From assembly GCA_000430305.1 (NCBI GenBank), contig ASZZ01000008.1, positions 1 through 64,000 on the forward strand: 64,000 bases of DNA, in the 5' to 3' direction. Origin of the DNA: Streptococcus mitis 17/34. Lineage in GTDB: Bacteria; Bacillota; Bacilli; Lactobacillales; Streptococcaceae. Of this stretch, positions 9,777-20,973 are shown in pieces. The translations under genes were made by a program, and so were the position numbers. The notes under the pieces were generated by a model, which saw only the letters and a list, made by a program, of their open reading frames with translations, was not told the origin of the DNA and did not search any database. The first letter of the stretch is position 1. Every line of letters starts with the position of its first letter.

Positions 9777-10787
9777 ATGAAACTACATTTAACAAACTTA
9801 TATGGAATGGCTGGCGATAGTACCGTCATTCTAGCTCAAAATGCTGTTCAAAAGATAGCCAGTCAACTGGGATTTAGAGAAGTTGGTATTTATTTTTACA
9901 ATATTGCTTCAGATAGTCCTTCTGAAATGAATAAGCGTCTGGATGGTATTATGGCCAGTATCTCTATTGGAGATATATTAGTCTTTCAGTCTCCTACTTG
10001 GAATGGCTTTGAATTTGATCGTGTCTTATTTGATAAGCTGAAGGATATGCAGGTGAAAATTATTTGCTTTATCCATGATGTTGTCCCTCTCATGTTTGAC
10101 AGTAACTATTATCTCATGAAAGAATACATGTATATGTATAATCTATCAGATGTATTGATCGTCCCGTCAGAGAGAATGAAAGACCGCCTGATAGAAGAAG
10201 GATTGACAACTAAGAAGATTCTTGTTCAAGGTATGTGGGATCATCCTCATGATTTATCCTTATACACCCCATCTTTTAAAAAAGAACTCTTTTTTGCTGG
10301 AAGTTTAGAGCGTTTTCCTGATTTACAAAATTGGTCTCAAGATACGTCTTTAAGAGTATTTTCAAATAAAGGAGAAGCTAGTTCTAGTGCTAGAAATCTT
10401 AGCATTGAAGGATGGAAAAAAGATGAGGAACTATTGCTAGAATTATCAAAAGGTGGTTTTGGTCTTGTCTGGGGAACTCATCAAAATGATGGAGAAAGTA
10501 ATCAATACTATACCTTAAATATATCTCATAAGGTTAGTACCTATCTAACAGCTGGAATACCAGTCATTGTACCAAGTAGCTTATCAACTGCTAAATTTAT
10601 AGTAGATCAAGGCTTGGGCTTTGTGGCAGATAGCCTAGAAGAGGTTCATGAGATAGTTGATAAAATGAATCTACAAGAATATCAAGAAATGACGAATCGT
10701 ATCAAGACATTTAGCTATCTGCTAAAAGAAGGTTATTTCACTAAAAAGTTATTGGTAGATGCAATCTATCACTTGGGAATTGATTAA
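9777..10787 (+). CDS. gtf3: Gtf3-like glucosyltransferase of the adhesin glycan
   Basis: A 336-residue GT-B type protein resembling Gtf3 (also called GtfC or a beta-1,6-galactofuranosyltransferase-like protein). In the Fap1 system, Gtf3 adds glucose to the first GlcNAc. Visible marks are the N-terminal [13 protein letters not shown], the central [23 protein letters not shown], and the C-terminal [21 protein letters not shown] and FIVDQGLGF. Length equals the family norm. There is no strong ribosome binding site before the ATG at 9777. It ends 9 bases before the next gene. The symbol follows the Fap1 nomenclature. Confidence 0.75.
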   Translation: MKLHLTNLYGMAGDSTVILAQNAVQKIASQLGFREVGIYFYNIASDSPSEMNKRLDGIMASISIGDILVFQSPTWNGFEFDRVLFDKLKDMQVKIICFIHDVVPLMFDSNYYLMKEYMYMYNLSDVLIVPSERMKDRLIEEGLTTKKILVQGMWDHPHDLSLYTPSFKKELFFAGSLERFPDLQNWSQDTSLRVFSNKGEASSSARNLSIEGWKKDEELLLELSKGGFGLVWGTHQNDGESNQYYTLNISHKVSTYLTAGIPVIVPSSLSTAKFIVDQGLGFVADSLEEVHEIVDKMNLQEYQEMTNRIKTFSYLLKEGYFTKKLLVDAIYHLGID

Positions 10788-10796
10788 GGGAATGAA

Positions 10797-13238
10797 ATGA
10801 TTAAAACAATTGTATTAGCTGGTGATCGTAATTACACTACGCAGTTAGAAACAACCATAAAATCTATTCTATACCACAATCGAGATGTTAAGATTTATAT
10901 TTTAAATCAAGATATTATGCCAGATTGGTTTCGAAAACCACGAAAAATAGCTCGCATGTTAGGTAGTGAGATTATTGATGTTAAACTACCTGAACAGACT
11001 GTATTTCAGAATTGGAAAAAACAAGCTCACATTAGTTCGATTGCCTATGCTAGATATTTTATTCCAGATTATATACAAGAAGATACTGTGTTGTATTTGG
11101 ATTGTGATTTACTTATAAACGATAAATTAGACAGTCTATTTGATCAGGATATAGAAGAACGTTATATCGCAGCGATTAGAGATGCAAATGGCCAAGGTTT
11201 TAATACTGGTGTCCTACTAATCAATAATAAAAAATGGCGTCAAGAGAAACTAAAAGAACGACTAATTGAGCAGTCTATCCTAACAATGAAGGAAGTTGAA
11301 GAGGGGCGTTTTGAACATTTTAACGGTGATCAAACGATTTTTAATCAGGTCTTGCAAGATGATTGGTTAGAGTTAGGTCGAGCTTATAATTTACAAGTAG
11401 GACATGATGTGGTGGCTTTGTATAATAATTGGCAGGAACATCTGGCTTTTAACGATAAACCAGTGGTAATTCATTTTACGACCTACAGAAAGCCTTGGAC
11501 TACATTGATAGCCAATCGTTATCGTGATTTATGGTGGGAATTCCATGATTTGGAGTGGAGTCAGATTTTACAACATCATATAGGAGAGTTTGAACTGACC
11601 TCGTCTTTAGATAAGGGATTTTCTTGTTTAACTTTAACTAATTCCCAAGATTTAGAAGGAATAGAAGAGCTAGTCACCGCTTTACCAGATGTGGTATTTC
11701 ATATCGCCGCTTGGACGGATATGGGTGATGAATTAACAAAATTAGCTGTATATGATAATGTGAGATTGCATCCACAGATTGTTCCACCTGTACTGGAAAA
11801 ACTGAAAAGAAAAGTGGATATTTATTTGGATATCCATCAGGGATTAGAAGTTGAAAGTATCTTGAAAGATGTTGGTAAACTTGGGATTCCTATCCTAAGT
11901 TTTTCCAATACACAGCATGGAATGTATGATCAAATAGTATTTGACAAGGAAAATATCAATTTAATGATAGAAGCTATCAAAGACTATGCTAGCCATTCTC
12001 GTTTTTTAAAAGATTATAATCAGGAGACATTTCATTGCTTAATATTTACAGATACACAGGACATTGAGCAATTAGATTATTTAGCACAGCAGCTTCCTCA
12101 CCTTATCTTTGATATCGCCGCTTGGACAGATATGGGGCCAAAGTTATATGAACTACAAAGGAACTATCAAAATATTCGTTTACACCCAGCTATAACAACA
12201 GAAAAATTAGAACAATTAAAAGTAAGAATGGGCTTGTATTTGGATATTAGCTGTGGCCATTCGACACATGATATAGTGAGATCAGTTCATGAAATGAATA
12301 AAATCATTTTCTCTTTTGATAGTACCCAACATGGTTCTTTTGGACAACATATATACTCTTCAAAATCACCTGAACGTATGGTGGAAGACATTGAAAATCT
12401 TATTTCTGGAACATTCCAAGAAAGAAGACCAGCGATTATAGTTAAGGATATTGATCAAACTCTAGATTATATAATAGAAAACCAATCTTCTATTATCCGT
12501 TTTGGAGATGGAGAGATGGATGTAATGTTAGGGAAATCTATTCCTTATCAAGTTTATGATGAGAATCTTGCAAGTCAGTTGAAAAAGATTATTGCTCTTC
12601 AAAGTGATAAAAAATTGGTTATCGGCCTACCAAATGTATTTTCTGATCGCTCTAATTTTACATCAGCAGCGGAATCATTTTGGCAGGGGCATTTAGAACA
12701 GCACTTGAAAGATTATGTAGAATTAGCTAGAGCAGATTGGTATGGGACTACATTTGTATCTCGGCCATACATAGATTATGTGGACAAATCTAAATCGTTT
12801 AGTCAATTTGAAAAATTAAAACAGATTTGGGAGCATCAGGACATCCTGATTGTAGAAGGAGTAACTTCTCGTTCAGGTGTAGGTAATGACTTATTTGATG
12901 GAGCAACTTCAATTAAGCGGATTATCTGCCCCTCTCATAATGCTTATTCGCGTATAGAAGAAATTCAAGAAGCTGTATTACAATATGCTGAAAATCGCCT
13001 TATTTTATGTATGCTTGGCCCTACAGCCAAAATTTTATCCTATAATCTTTTTAAGAAGGGTTATCGGGTTCTAGATATTGGTCATATTGATTCAGAGTAT
13101 GAATGGATGAAAATGGGCGCTGATACAAAGGTTAAATTTAATCACAAGCATACTGCGGAACATAATTTTGATCAGGATATTGAATTGATTGAGGATGAAG
13201 TATATAATGGTCAAATTGTCGCTGATTTGTCGAGATAG
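10797..13238 (+). CDS. Four-domain glycosyltransferase: GT8 + two LDINH tails + DUF1792
   Basis: An 813-residue fusion. Residues 1-265 are GT8 (TIVLAGDRNYTTQLETTIKS, LYLDCDLLI, FNTGVLLINNKKW, DQTIFNQ). Residues about 275-398 and 410-540 are two successive copies of the tail domain (YLDIHQG and YLDISCG). Residues about 542-813 are a DUF1792 domain (IIRFGDGEMDVMLG, SRPYIDYVD, LIVEGVTSRSGVGNDLFDGA, CMLGPTAKILSYNL). This is the GT-D fold first defined in the Fap1 cluster, where it transfers a sugar in the third step. The two catalytic heads likely add successive sugars. ATG follows GGGAATGA; a ribosome binding site is weak. Confidence 0.85.
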   Translation: MIKTIVLAGDRNYTTQLETTIKSILYHNRDVKIYILNQDIMPDWFRKPRKIARMLGSEIIDVKLPEQTVFQNWKKQAHISSIAYARYFIPDYIQEDTVLYLDCDLLINDKLDSLFDQDIEERYIAAIRDANGQGFNTGVLLINNKKWRQEKLKERLIEQSILTMKEVEEGRFEHFNGDQTIFNQVLQDDWLELGRAYNLQVGHDVVALYNNWQEHLAFNDKPVVIHFTTYRKPWTTLIANRYRDLWWEFHDLEWSQILQHHIGEFELTSSLDKGFSCLTLTNSQDLEGIEELVTALPDVVFHIAAWTDMGDELTKLAVYDNVRLHPQIVPPVLEKLKRKVDIYLDIHQGLEVESILKDVGKLGIPILSFSNTQHGMYDQIVFDKENINLMIEAIKDYASHSRFLKDYNQETFHCLIFTDTQDIEQLDYLAQQLPHLIFDIAAWTDMGPKLYELQRNYQNIRLHPAITTEKLEQLKVRMGLYLDISCGHSTHDIVRSVHEMNKIIFSFDSTQHGSFGQHIYSSKSPERMVEDIENLISGTFQERRPAIIVKDIDQTLDYIIENQSSIIRFGDGEMDVMLGKSIPYQVYDENLASQLKKIIALQSDKKLVIGLPNVFSDRSNFTSAAESFWQGHLEQHLKDYVELARADWYGTTFVSRPYIDYVDKSKSFSQFEKLKQIWEHQDILIVEGVTSRSGVGNDLFDGATSIKRIICPSHNAYSRIEEIQEAVLQYAENRLILCMLGPTAKILSYNLFKKGYRVLDIGHIDSEYEWMKMGADTKVKFNHKHTAEHNFDQDIELIEDEVYNGQIVADLSR

Positions 13239-13258
13239 AAAATATGGACGGAGTATAA

Positions 13259-14136
13259 GTGAAAGAATTAATTACTGTTATTGTGCCTGTTTACAATGTA
13301 GAAGATTTTATTGATATGTGTTTAGATAGTCTATCTAAATAGACTTATAAACTTTTTGAAGTACTGATGGTCAATGATGGTTCTACAGATAATTCAGGGA
13401 CCATTTGTAAAGAGTACGCTGTTCGTGATAGTCGTTTTCATTATCTTGAAAAAGAGAATGGAGGACTTTCAGATGCTCGCAACTTTGGTCTTGAACACTC
13501 CAAAGGAGCTTACATTACATTTGTCGATTCTGATGACTGAGTTAGTGATACTTATCTTTTTGATTTATATGAAGCACTAACTAGATGGAACGCTGATATT
13601 TCAATAGCAAGCTATGTAAAGTACAATGTAGCAGAAGCGATGTATTATTTCCATATATATGAAGATAATTACTATGAAAGTGTTTTTTCTTCTGAGGAGT
13701 TAATAAGAACATTGCCGAATTTAGAAAATGCAGAGTTGTCTTACTACACTAGCTGGGGAAATTATTTAGAAGAACAGTATTTGAACATGTTCATTTTCCA
13801 AAAGGAAAGCTAATAGAGGACACCAGAACGAATATTAAGTTATTCTTAGAGTCATCAAAGGTAATTTATATTAATAATGGTTTATATTTCTACCGTGTTA
13901 GAAAAGGAGCTATTATACAAAGTAATGGAGAAAATTTACTAGAGGATATTTTTGATGCTTTAGTTGAACAAGTTTGTATCGTGAGTATGAGTGGTTTGTA
14001 TTCAGATTCATATAGAGATTCTCTATTATCTCATTTAGAGAGTAGATGTGCTCAAGCGAGAGAGTGTGGTTTAGAGCATTCTGAAATTTACAGAAGATAT
14101 ATAGAAATGATTCATTTAATTGAACGAACTGTATAG
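13259..14136 (+). pseudogene. Decayed GT2 glycosyltransferase gene
   Basis: It starts with GTG at 13259 after a GGAG-type site and reads as GT2 (LITVIVPVYNVEDF). It then meets TAG where neighbours have Gln (before TYK) and TGA where they have Trp in the DSDDW motif, and it shifts frame near 13750. The C-terminal part is readable up to the stop at 14136 just before the next gene. Two substitution-type stops plus a shift indicate true decay rather than a sequencing slip. Confidence 0.85.
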
Positions 14137-14148
14137 GAAGGAGACAAA

Positions 14149-15378
14149 ATGTTAGAAAATAAGAAGGCAGTAGTATTTGCAGGTGATTATGGATATATTA
14201 GACAGATTGAGACTGCCTTGAAATCTTTGTGTTATCATAATAGTGGTTTGAAAGTTTATATTTTCAATCAAGATATTCCTCAAGAGTGGTTTCGTTTTTT
14301 ACGCCCAAAATTACAAGAAATAGGAAGTGACTTGATTGATTGTAAGTTAATTGGCCCACAGTTTCAAATGAACTGGTCAAATAAACTGCCACATATCAAT
14401 CATATGACCTTTGCACGCTACTTTATTCCGGATTTTGTAACAGAAGATAGAGTTCTCTATCTTGATAGTGATTTGGTTGTGACAGGTGATTTAACCGATT
14501 TGTTTGAATTAGATTTAGGTGAAAATTATTTGGCAGCAACTCGATCTTGTTTTGGAGTAGGAGTTGGCTTTAATGCTGGAGTTTTGTTGATTAACAACCA
14601 AAAATGGAAATCTGAAAATATTCGACAAAAATTGATTGAACTAACAGAAAAAGAACATGAAAATGTGGCAGAAGGAGATCAGTCCATTTTGAATATGCTT
14701 TTTCATGATTGTTACAAAGATTTAGATTGGAACTACAATTTTCAAATAGGATTCGACTATGGTGCTGCAGCACATAATCATGAGTTCATTTTTCAGATTT
14801 CATTAAATCCATTACCGGCAATTTTACATTTCTTATCTCAGGATAAACCTTGGAACCAATTTTCTGTAGGTAGATTAAGGGAAGTTTGGTGGCATTATAA
14901 CTTACTCGAGTGGTCTGAAGTTGTTAAACATTGGAGTGAACAAGGTCTTTGTTATACTGTTGAAAAATATCTACCAAAATTTCATTGTGTCAACTTAACT
15001 AATTCTTGGAATGTTGAAAAAATTGACTATCTTATACAGAAATTGCCCAATGTCCATTTTCATCTTGCGGCATTTACAAATATGTCTGGTGAGTTGGTTT
15101 CTCTTTCTCGCTTTCATAATGTGACTTTATATCCAAATATATTGCCTCTTTTAGTAGAGAAAATAGTTGAGAAATCAGACTTATATTTAGATATTAATCA
15201 CGACGGAAAAATGGACATGGTTTATGAGTATGTGAAAAAATATCACAAACCAATGTTAACATTTGATAACACATATTTCTCTGGTATATCTGAAGAATCT
15301 TATGTTGGAATTTGTCATCATGATAGTCCTGATGAAATGGTAGAAATGATTAAAAGTTTTATGGAAGGAAAGTCATGA
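14149..15378 (+). CDS. Family 8 glycosyltransferase with LDINH tail domain
   Basis: A 409-residue GT8 enzyme: AVVFAGDYGYIRQIETALKS, LYLDSDLVV, FNAGVLLINNQKW, GDQSILN and ILHFLSQDKPW. The tail has NLTNSWNVEKIDYL, LYLDINHDGKM and TFDNTYF. AAGGAG sits 6 bases before the ATG. It overlaps the start of a decayed relative by 4 bases (ATGA), showing the old operon packing. Cytoplasmic, with no membrane segment. Confidence 0.85.
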   Translation: MLENKKAVVFAGDYGYIRQIETALKSLCYHNSGLKVYIFNQDIPQEWFRFLRPKLQEIGSDLIDCKLIGPQFQMNWSNKLPHINHMTFARYFIPDFVTEDRVLYLDSDLVVTGDLTDLFELDLGENYLAATRSCFGVGVGFNAGVLLINNQKWKSENIRQKLIELTEKEHENVAEGDQSILNMLFHDCYKDLDWNYNFQIGFDYGAAAHNHEFIFQISLNPLPAILHFLSQDKPWNQFSVGRLREVWWHYNLLEWSEVVKHWSEQGLCYTVEKYLPKFHCVNLTNSWNVEKIDYLIQKLPNVHFHLAAFTNMSGELVSLSRFHNVTLYPNILPLLVEKIVEKSDLYLDINHDGKMDMVYEYVKKYHKPMLTFDNTYFSGISEESYVGICHHDSPDEMVEMIKSFMEGKS

Positions 15379-16556
15379 GAAAATCAATTGTCTTAGCAGC
15401 GGATAATGCTTATTTAGTTTAGTTAGAGACAACAATTAAGTCGATTCTTTGTCATAATACAGAAGTTGATTTTTATATTTGAAATAGTGATATAGCACCA
15501 GAATGGTTTAAGATATTAGTTCCTAAATTAAAATATTTTGATTCCAGTATTAAAAATATTCGTTTGGATTCTAGTGACTTTAAAGATTTTAAAACGGCAA
15601 ATTCTATAAACTATGCTACATTTTATAGATTTTTAATCCCTAACATTGTTGAAGAAGGTAGAGCTTTATATCTTGATTGTGAGTGGTGATTTAAGTCCCT
15701 TATTTGAATTAGATTTTAATGGCTATTCTATAGCAGCAGTACAGGACAAATATGGATAGGAACTTTCTATTAATGGTTTCATGCTGGAGTATTATTAATC
15801 AATAATGATATGTGGAGAGATCAAAATATTACGCATGAGTTATTGGTATTGACAGAAGAAAAGCAAGATTAAGTTCAAATGGCAGACCAAAGTATCTTAA
15901 ATATTTATTTTGAGACTAGATGGTTACATTTAGATTACAAGTTTAATCAATTAACTGGTTTGGATTTTCTACATATGTCAGGGAAAATAGAAAATTTAAA
16001 TAAAAAGTGGCCGGTAATTACGCATTTTGCAGATCCTGATAAACCTTGGAAGACTTATAGTATATCGCGTCTTCGAGAACTGTGGTGGGTATATAGAGAT
16101 TTAGATTGGTCTGAAATGATATCAGAAAAAGCAAATCTTAATTATTTTGGACGTAGTAACCAATCTAAGAAGAATGCTTTTATTGCAACATTGGTTTTAG
16201 AAGTAGAGCATTTAGAATATTTAATAAAGTCTTTACCAGATTGGCATTTTAATATCGGAGCTCCAGTATATTGTGCTCATGCTTTAACTCATCTTTCAGT
16301 TTATGAAAATGTGACACTTTATCAGAGTATCATTCATAATAGGATTGATTGGCTTTTAGATGATGCGACGGTCTATTTAGATATTAATCATGGAGCAGAG
16401 GTTTTGGATGTCTTGTCTAGGACCAGGGATAAAGAGATAAAAATATTTACTTTTGATAATACTAGGAAATTCTTAGATGATAGTATTTACAGTGGTATTT
16501 TCTCTGTAGATAGACCTGACGAAATGGTTAAAGCTATAAAGAGTTTGGAAAACTAG
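15375..16556 (+). pseudogene. Decayed GT8 glycosyltransferase gene
   Basis: An ATG at 15375 begins SIVLAADNAYLV, then TAG, TGA and more stops interrupt the GT8 fold, and bases are lost around the LYLDC motif near 15680. From 15879 an intact frame resumes (ADQSILNIYFETRW, ITHFADPDKPW) and continues into the usual tail domain (VYLDINHGAEV, FTFDNTRKF), ending at 16556. The C-terminal fragment alone lacks the catalytic Asp-x-Asp. Confidence 0.85.
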
Positions 16557-16621
16557 TCTTAAGTCAAGTACAAATTTTAACTATAGTGAAATTCAAACTA
16601 AGATTTAATAAGGAGTATTTC

Positions 16622-17839
16622 GTGAAAAAAATTTATTCATCAATAGCAGTAAAAAAGGGATTGATAACTTTATTTCTGCTGTTTATCTATGTATTGGGAA
16701 GCCGACTTACTCTTCCTTTTGTTGATTTGAACAGTAGAGACTTTCTAGGTGGTTCAACGGCATATTTGGCGTTTTCAACCGCACTACTAGGAGGGAATCT
16801 GAGAAGTTTGTCTCTGTTTTCTATAGGATTATCACCATGGATGTCGTCAATGATTCTATGGCAACTACTCTCTTTTTCTAAGAAATTGAATATTTCTTCA
16901 GGGGCAGTAGAAGTTCAAGATAGAAGAAAGATGTATTTAACACTAGTCATCGCTTTGATTCAATCTTTAGCGCTCTCATTGAATTTACCGATACAACATC
17001 TTTATTCCTCCTTATTAGTGATCATAATGAATACTCTGTTATTAATAGCTGGCTCCTTCTTTCTCATATGGTTATCAGATTTAAATGCTCAACTTGGAGT
17101 AGGTGGTTCTGTAGTTATTTTACTAGCTAGTATTATTTTAAATATTCCACAAGATATTATAAATACATTTCAGCTTGTTCGAATTTCTATGGGTGTAATG
17201 TTACTTATTGTATTGAGTAGTATTGTATTAATTTATATGATGGTACTTATGTATAGAGCGCGTTATCGTATACCAGTTCATAAGATTGGTTTACGTAGTC
17301 GATTTAAGCGCTATTCTTATTTGGAAATAATGTTAAATCCAGCTGGTGGTATGCCTTTTATGTATGTAATGAGTTTTTTAAGTTTACCTACCTATATCTT
17401 TTTATTGTTACAGACTCTTTTTCCGAAGTCATCAGTTTTCTCTGAACTATCGGCTCAATATGGAGTCGGAAAACCATTATGGATTTATTCATATATTGCC
17501 ATGATTTTTTTATTTAGTATTGCCTTTGCTTTTGTCAATATGAGTGGAGACCAAATCTCAGATCGGATGAAGAAATCTGGAGAGTATATCTATGGAGTTT
17601 ACCCAGGAGAGGAAACAAGTCATTTTATTAATCGATTAGTGTTGCGCTTTTCGATCATAGGAGGAATCTTTAATGTTTTGATGGCAGGTACTCCAATGTT
17701 ATTTGTTTTATCTGATGAAAATTTATTGAGGATTGCTATGATTCCAGGTTTATTTATGATGTTCGGAGGTATGATTTTTACAATTAAAGATGAAATGAAA
17801 GCTCTGAGATTAAATGAAACTTATAAACCCTTGATTTAG
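16622..17839 (+). CDS. secY2: Accessory Sec translocase channel SecY2
   Basis: A 405-residue polytopic membrane protein with about ten hydrophobic segments and SecY-like features: [11 protein letters not shown] after the first segment, [21 protein letters not shown], a long cytoplasmic loop [15 protein letters not shown], and [13 protein letters not shown]. It forms the dedicated pore for the serine-rich-repeat adhesin together with SecA2 and Asp1-5. The GTG at 16622 is chosen since AAGGAG lies 6 bases upstream; an in-frame GTG at 16586 has no such site. It is followed after 9 bases by asp1. Confidence 0.9.
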   Translation: MKKIYSSIAVKKGLITLFLLFIYVLGSRLTLPFVDLNSRDFLGGSTAYLAFSTALLGGNLRSLSLFSIGLSPWMSSMILWQLLSFSKKLNISSGAVEVQDRRKMYLTLVIALIQSLALSLNLPIQHLYSSLLVIIMNTLLLIAGSFFLIWLSDLNAQLGVGGSVVILLASIILNIPQDIINTFQLVRISMGVMLLIVLSSIVLIYMMVLMYRARYRIPVHKIGLRSRFKRYSYLEIMLNPAGGMPFMYVMSFLSLPTYIFLLLQTLFPKSSVFSELSAQYGVGKPLWIYSYIAMIFLFSIAFAFVNMSGDQISDRMKKSGEYIYGVYPGEETSHFINRLVLRFSIIGGIFNVLMAGTPMLFVLSDENLLRIAMIPGLFMMFGGMIFTIKDEMKALRLNETYKPLI

Positions 17840-17848
17840 GAGGTTTTT

Positions 17849-19429
17849 ATGTATTATTTTATACCAGCTTGGTATGGTTCAAACCGCCAATGGCACGCTG
17901 ATTTGACTCCATGGTATTATTCTCACTTTAAGCTTGAATTTGATGATACATTCAATCAAATTAGGCTTTTTCAAAGACAAGGGATACCGTCTCGACTACT
18001 AGTATTAGCCTATCAGCCACATTTGCGTTACTTTTTACATAGACATGGTGTATTAGAGACAGAAGTCTATTCTATCTTTGATGACATGCAAGATTTGCAA
18101 GACCCCCACACTCAGGTTCTCAATATAAGAGATATAGAGTGGGATAGTGATTGTCAATTTCTTTATAGTCCTTTTGCGATAGTGGTTCAAAAAAATGGTA
18201 AAAAGTATGCAAAGGTGGAGCATGGAGTAGAAGGATTTATCAGTGATATCCAATACTTTGATAAGAATGGCCAGATAAGTCAGCACTATATTATGGATGA
18301 CCGTGGTTTTGTATCAAGTGTTATTTATTTCGAAGATGGACAGCCTACCTATCAGGACTATTTGAATCCTAAGGGGATTTGGAGATTTAGAGAGTATTTA
18401 AACGAGGGAGGCCGAGTAGAGGTAAATCCAATATTTGGCTATCAATTTAAACATCTTCACTACGCTGATATGAGTCAATTGGTTGCAGAGTTTTTTGATA
18501 AATATATTCAAAAGAAACAAAAAAAACAGGATATTTTCATTATCCCTTCTCATCCCCATCATGACCAATTTATCTTCAGTTGCCTACCAAGTGAAACTGC
18601 TAAAATATTGAGTCTTTTCATTAATCGGAATGCTCAAGCTAGTTTTAAAGACTTAGCTCTATCATTTGATCAGGCAGATATAGTCTTAGTAGATAGAGAA
18701 GATAGTTTACAACTCTTGCAGGAACTATATCCTACTCTATCGGATAAATTTCATCATCTTTCTCCTTTTGATACGCGTTTACGACTGGGAAGAAGTCAGA
18801 CTAGAAAAGAATCGATTATTTATTATCAATTAGATTTTTCTGAAGGAATTGATAGACAAGCCTTATTTCAGGTCTTATCATTCATTGCTGAAACAAAAAA
18901 TACAGAAGTTATTTTTGGTGCCTTTTCTGCTAGTCAGCAACAAATGGAAGAGGTAGAATCACTTGTCAATGAAATCATTCAGGAACAAATCCATACTGAT
19001 AGTTTAAAAAAAGGAATAGATTACGGTGAGGCAGAAAATCCTTTAGAAGAAAATCAAGAGCAGGAACTACGTTTTCAATTTGTCAATATGAATGACGAGT
19101 TGGATCTGATTAAGACACTAGAGTTTGTTCGCTTGATTGTGGATTTGAATAAACAACCCCACCTCTATACCCAAATAGCAGGTATTAGTGCGGGAATTCC
19201 TCAGATTAATCGGGTTGAAACCGTCTATGTGGAACACTTGAAAAATGGTTATCTGATTTCAGATGTGACAGAATTTTCCAAGGCTACACATTACTATACG
19301 GATAAACTAAAAGAGTGGAATCAAGCTCTAGTATATTCTATTGATAAGATCAAAGAACATACTGGCCAACGTTTCTTAGATAAATTGCATCACTGGATTG
19401 AGGAGGTTACTGATGTCAAAGGACTATAA
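17849..19429 (+). CDS. asp1: Accessory Sec system protein Asp1
   Basis: A 526-residue protein starting MYYFIPAWYGSNRQWH, the family hallmark (Asp1 has a GT-B-like fold without proven catalysis). Other family-like segments are DMQDLQDPH, YYTDKLKEWNQAL and the C-terminal HWIEEV. Asp1, Asp2 and Asp3 form a cytoplasmic complex that binds the glycosylated adhesin and hands it to SecA2. TAGGAGG precedes the ATG. It overlaps asp2 by 17 bases. Confidence 0.9.
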   Translation: MYYFIPAWYGSNRQWHADLTPWYYSHFKLEFDDTFNQIRLFQRQGIPSRLLVLAYQPHLRYFLHRHGVLETEVYSIFDDMQDLQDPHTQVLNIRDIEWDSDCQFLYSPFAIVVQKNGKKYAKVEHGVEGFISDIQYFDKNGQISQHYIMDDRGFVSSVIYFEDGQPTYQDYLNPKGIWRFREYLNEGGRVEVNPIFGYQFKHLHYADMSQLVAEFFDKYIQKKQKKQDIFIIPSHPHHDQFIFSCLPSETAKILSLFINRNAQASFKDLALSFDQADIVLVDREDSLQLLQELYPTLSDKFHHLSPFDTRLRLGRSQTRKESIIYYQLDFSEGIDRQALFQVLSFIAETKNTEVIFGAFSASQQQMEEVESLVNEIIQEQIHTDSLKKGIDYGEAENPLEENQEQELRFQFVNMNDELDLIKTLEFVRLIVDLNKQPHLYTQIAGISAGIPQINRVETVYVEHLKNGYLISDVTEFSKATHYYTDKLKEWNQALVYSIDKIKEHTGQRFLDKLHHWIEEVTDVKGL

Positions 19430-20948
19430 AATCCTACAGATAGGGATTGATAATTGGGCTCATCATTACGATATTCCTGAAAATATGGATTGGTACTATT
19501 TCTGCCCCAACTCACCGCTAGCCCTTCGTAAAATGATGGAAATGGATAGCATCACAAATTTTCATGCAATTTTGATAGAAGATGGTCAATATATAAGAGA
19601 TTTATTGCCTTTTGTGCACCATATCGAACCCTATACTCTACTTTATAGCCAAGATTTTCAAACGACAGATTTGGGCATTCTTGATTGCTTAAAAAAGCGG
19701 TGTGCTCAGGCTATAGACTTCTCAGATCCTCAGCAATTAGTCAATGATTTGTCCACTTCTCTCTTTGGTGGAGGTTACGGTGATAAACTATTTCCATCTG
19801 GTATCCAAATTCATCCCTCCTTTAAAGGTTCTATTTCTTATCAAGGATTTGAACACGTGACTCTAGAAGGGAATTTTGGAGAGGATTTCCAACAACTAGC
19901 TTACTGGTCCTATAATTTTATGGTCGATAAAAACTTACCCATAGAACTATGGTTAGAGTACAAAAAACAAGGAAATTTTGAGTTTAGGTTGGTGATTCGC
20001 AAGATATGGAATGGTTCAGTGGATGAATTTTTTGAAGAGGAAGTTTATTCAGAAGCTGATTTAGAAAAATCTATTATTATGAATAGTAAAGATAGTAATT
20101 ACTTGTTATTTATATCAATTGAGGCATGTGGGAATGGGAAACTCCAGTTAGGGAATCTTCACCAACGTTGGAGCCGAAAACAGTTTGGGAAATTTGTCCT
20201 TGGTGGTAACATATTACATGACGAAAATCGAGATGAAATTAATTACTTTTTCCATCCAGGTGATTTTAAGCCACCTTTAGCTGTTTACTTTTCAGGTTTT
20301 CGTCCAGCTGAGGGATTTGAAGGATATTTTATGATGAAAAATTTAGGATGTCCATTTCTTCTATTTTCGGATCCTCGTCTTGTGGGTGGAGCCTTTTACT
20401 TAGGTAGTGAAGGATTAGAGAATAAGATTAAGGAAACCATTCAATATTATTTGGATTATCTTGGTTTGACATCTAAAGATTTAATTTTATCAGGCTTATC
20501 AATGGGAACTTTTCCATCGCTCTACTATGGAGCCACTTTTGAACCGCGTGCAGTTATTGTCGGGAAGCCACTAGCTAACATTGGGACTATTGCAAGACGA
20601 GGACGTTTAGAGGCACCAGGAGTATTTAATACAGGATTTGATGTACTGAGACATCAGACGGGCGGAGTTAGTCCCCAGCATATGGAAGATCTGGATCAAA
20701 CTTTTTGGCATGCTTTTAAAAAGGCTGATTTCACCCAGACAATTTTTGGTTTGTCCTATATGAAGGATGAAGATATGGACAGCAAGGCCTACGATCAGTT
20801 AGTAGAACATCTTTGCCATACAGGGGCTAAGATTTTGTCTAAAGGTACAGATGGACGACATAATGATGATACAGATACCAATGTTGCTTGGTTTCTACAT
20901 TTTTACCGTATGATTTTGAAATCAGATTTTGGAAGGTTGGACAAATGA
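19413..20948 (+). CDS. asp2: Accessory Sec system protein Asp2 (GlcNAc O-acetyltransferase)
   Basis: A 511-residue protein with an alpha/beta-hydrolase core. The nucleophile elbow is GLSMG with Ser 363, and the likely catalytic His is in GRHNDDTD (His 483). Asp2 of this family acetylates GlcNAc on the adhesin and is also needed for export. I prefer the ATG at 19413 because AGGAGG lies at 19401-19406; an upstream in-frame start at 19398 lacks one. The stop overlaps an ATG (ATGA) that would be the normal start of asp3. Confidence 0.9.
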   Translation: MSKDYKILQIGIDNWAHHYDIPENMDWYYFCPNSPLALRKMMEMDSITNFHAILIEDGQYIRDLLPFVHHIEPYTLLYSQDFQTTDLGILDCLKKRCAQAIDFSDPQQLVNDLSTSLFGGGYGDKLFPSGIQIHPSFKGSISYQGFEHVTLEGNFGEDFQQLAYWSYNFMVDKNLPIELWLEYKKQGNFEFRLVIRKIWNGSVDEFFEEEVYSEADLEKSIIMNSKDSNYLLFISIEACGNGKLQLGNLHQRWSRKQFGKFVLGGNILHDENRDEINYFFHPGDFKPPLAVYFSGFRPAEGFEGYFMMKNLGCPFLLFSDPRLVGGAFYLGSEGLENKIKETIQYYLDYLGLTSKDLILSGLSMGTFPSLYYGATFEPRAVIVGKPLANIGTIARRGRLEAPGVFNTGFDVLRHQTGGVSPQHMEDLDQTFWHAFKKADFTQTIFGLSYMKDEDMDSKAYDQLVEHLCHTGAKILSKGTDGRHNDDTDTNVAWFLHFYRMILKSDFGRLDK

Positions 20949-20973
20949 TTATCAATCAGAGAACAGACATTAA

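Noticed and set aside
16586-16621. Upstream GTG start for SecY2
   Set aside because: No ribosome binding site there, and it would add 12 polar residues before the usual N-terminus; the GTG at 16622 has AAGGAG.
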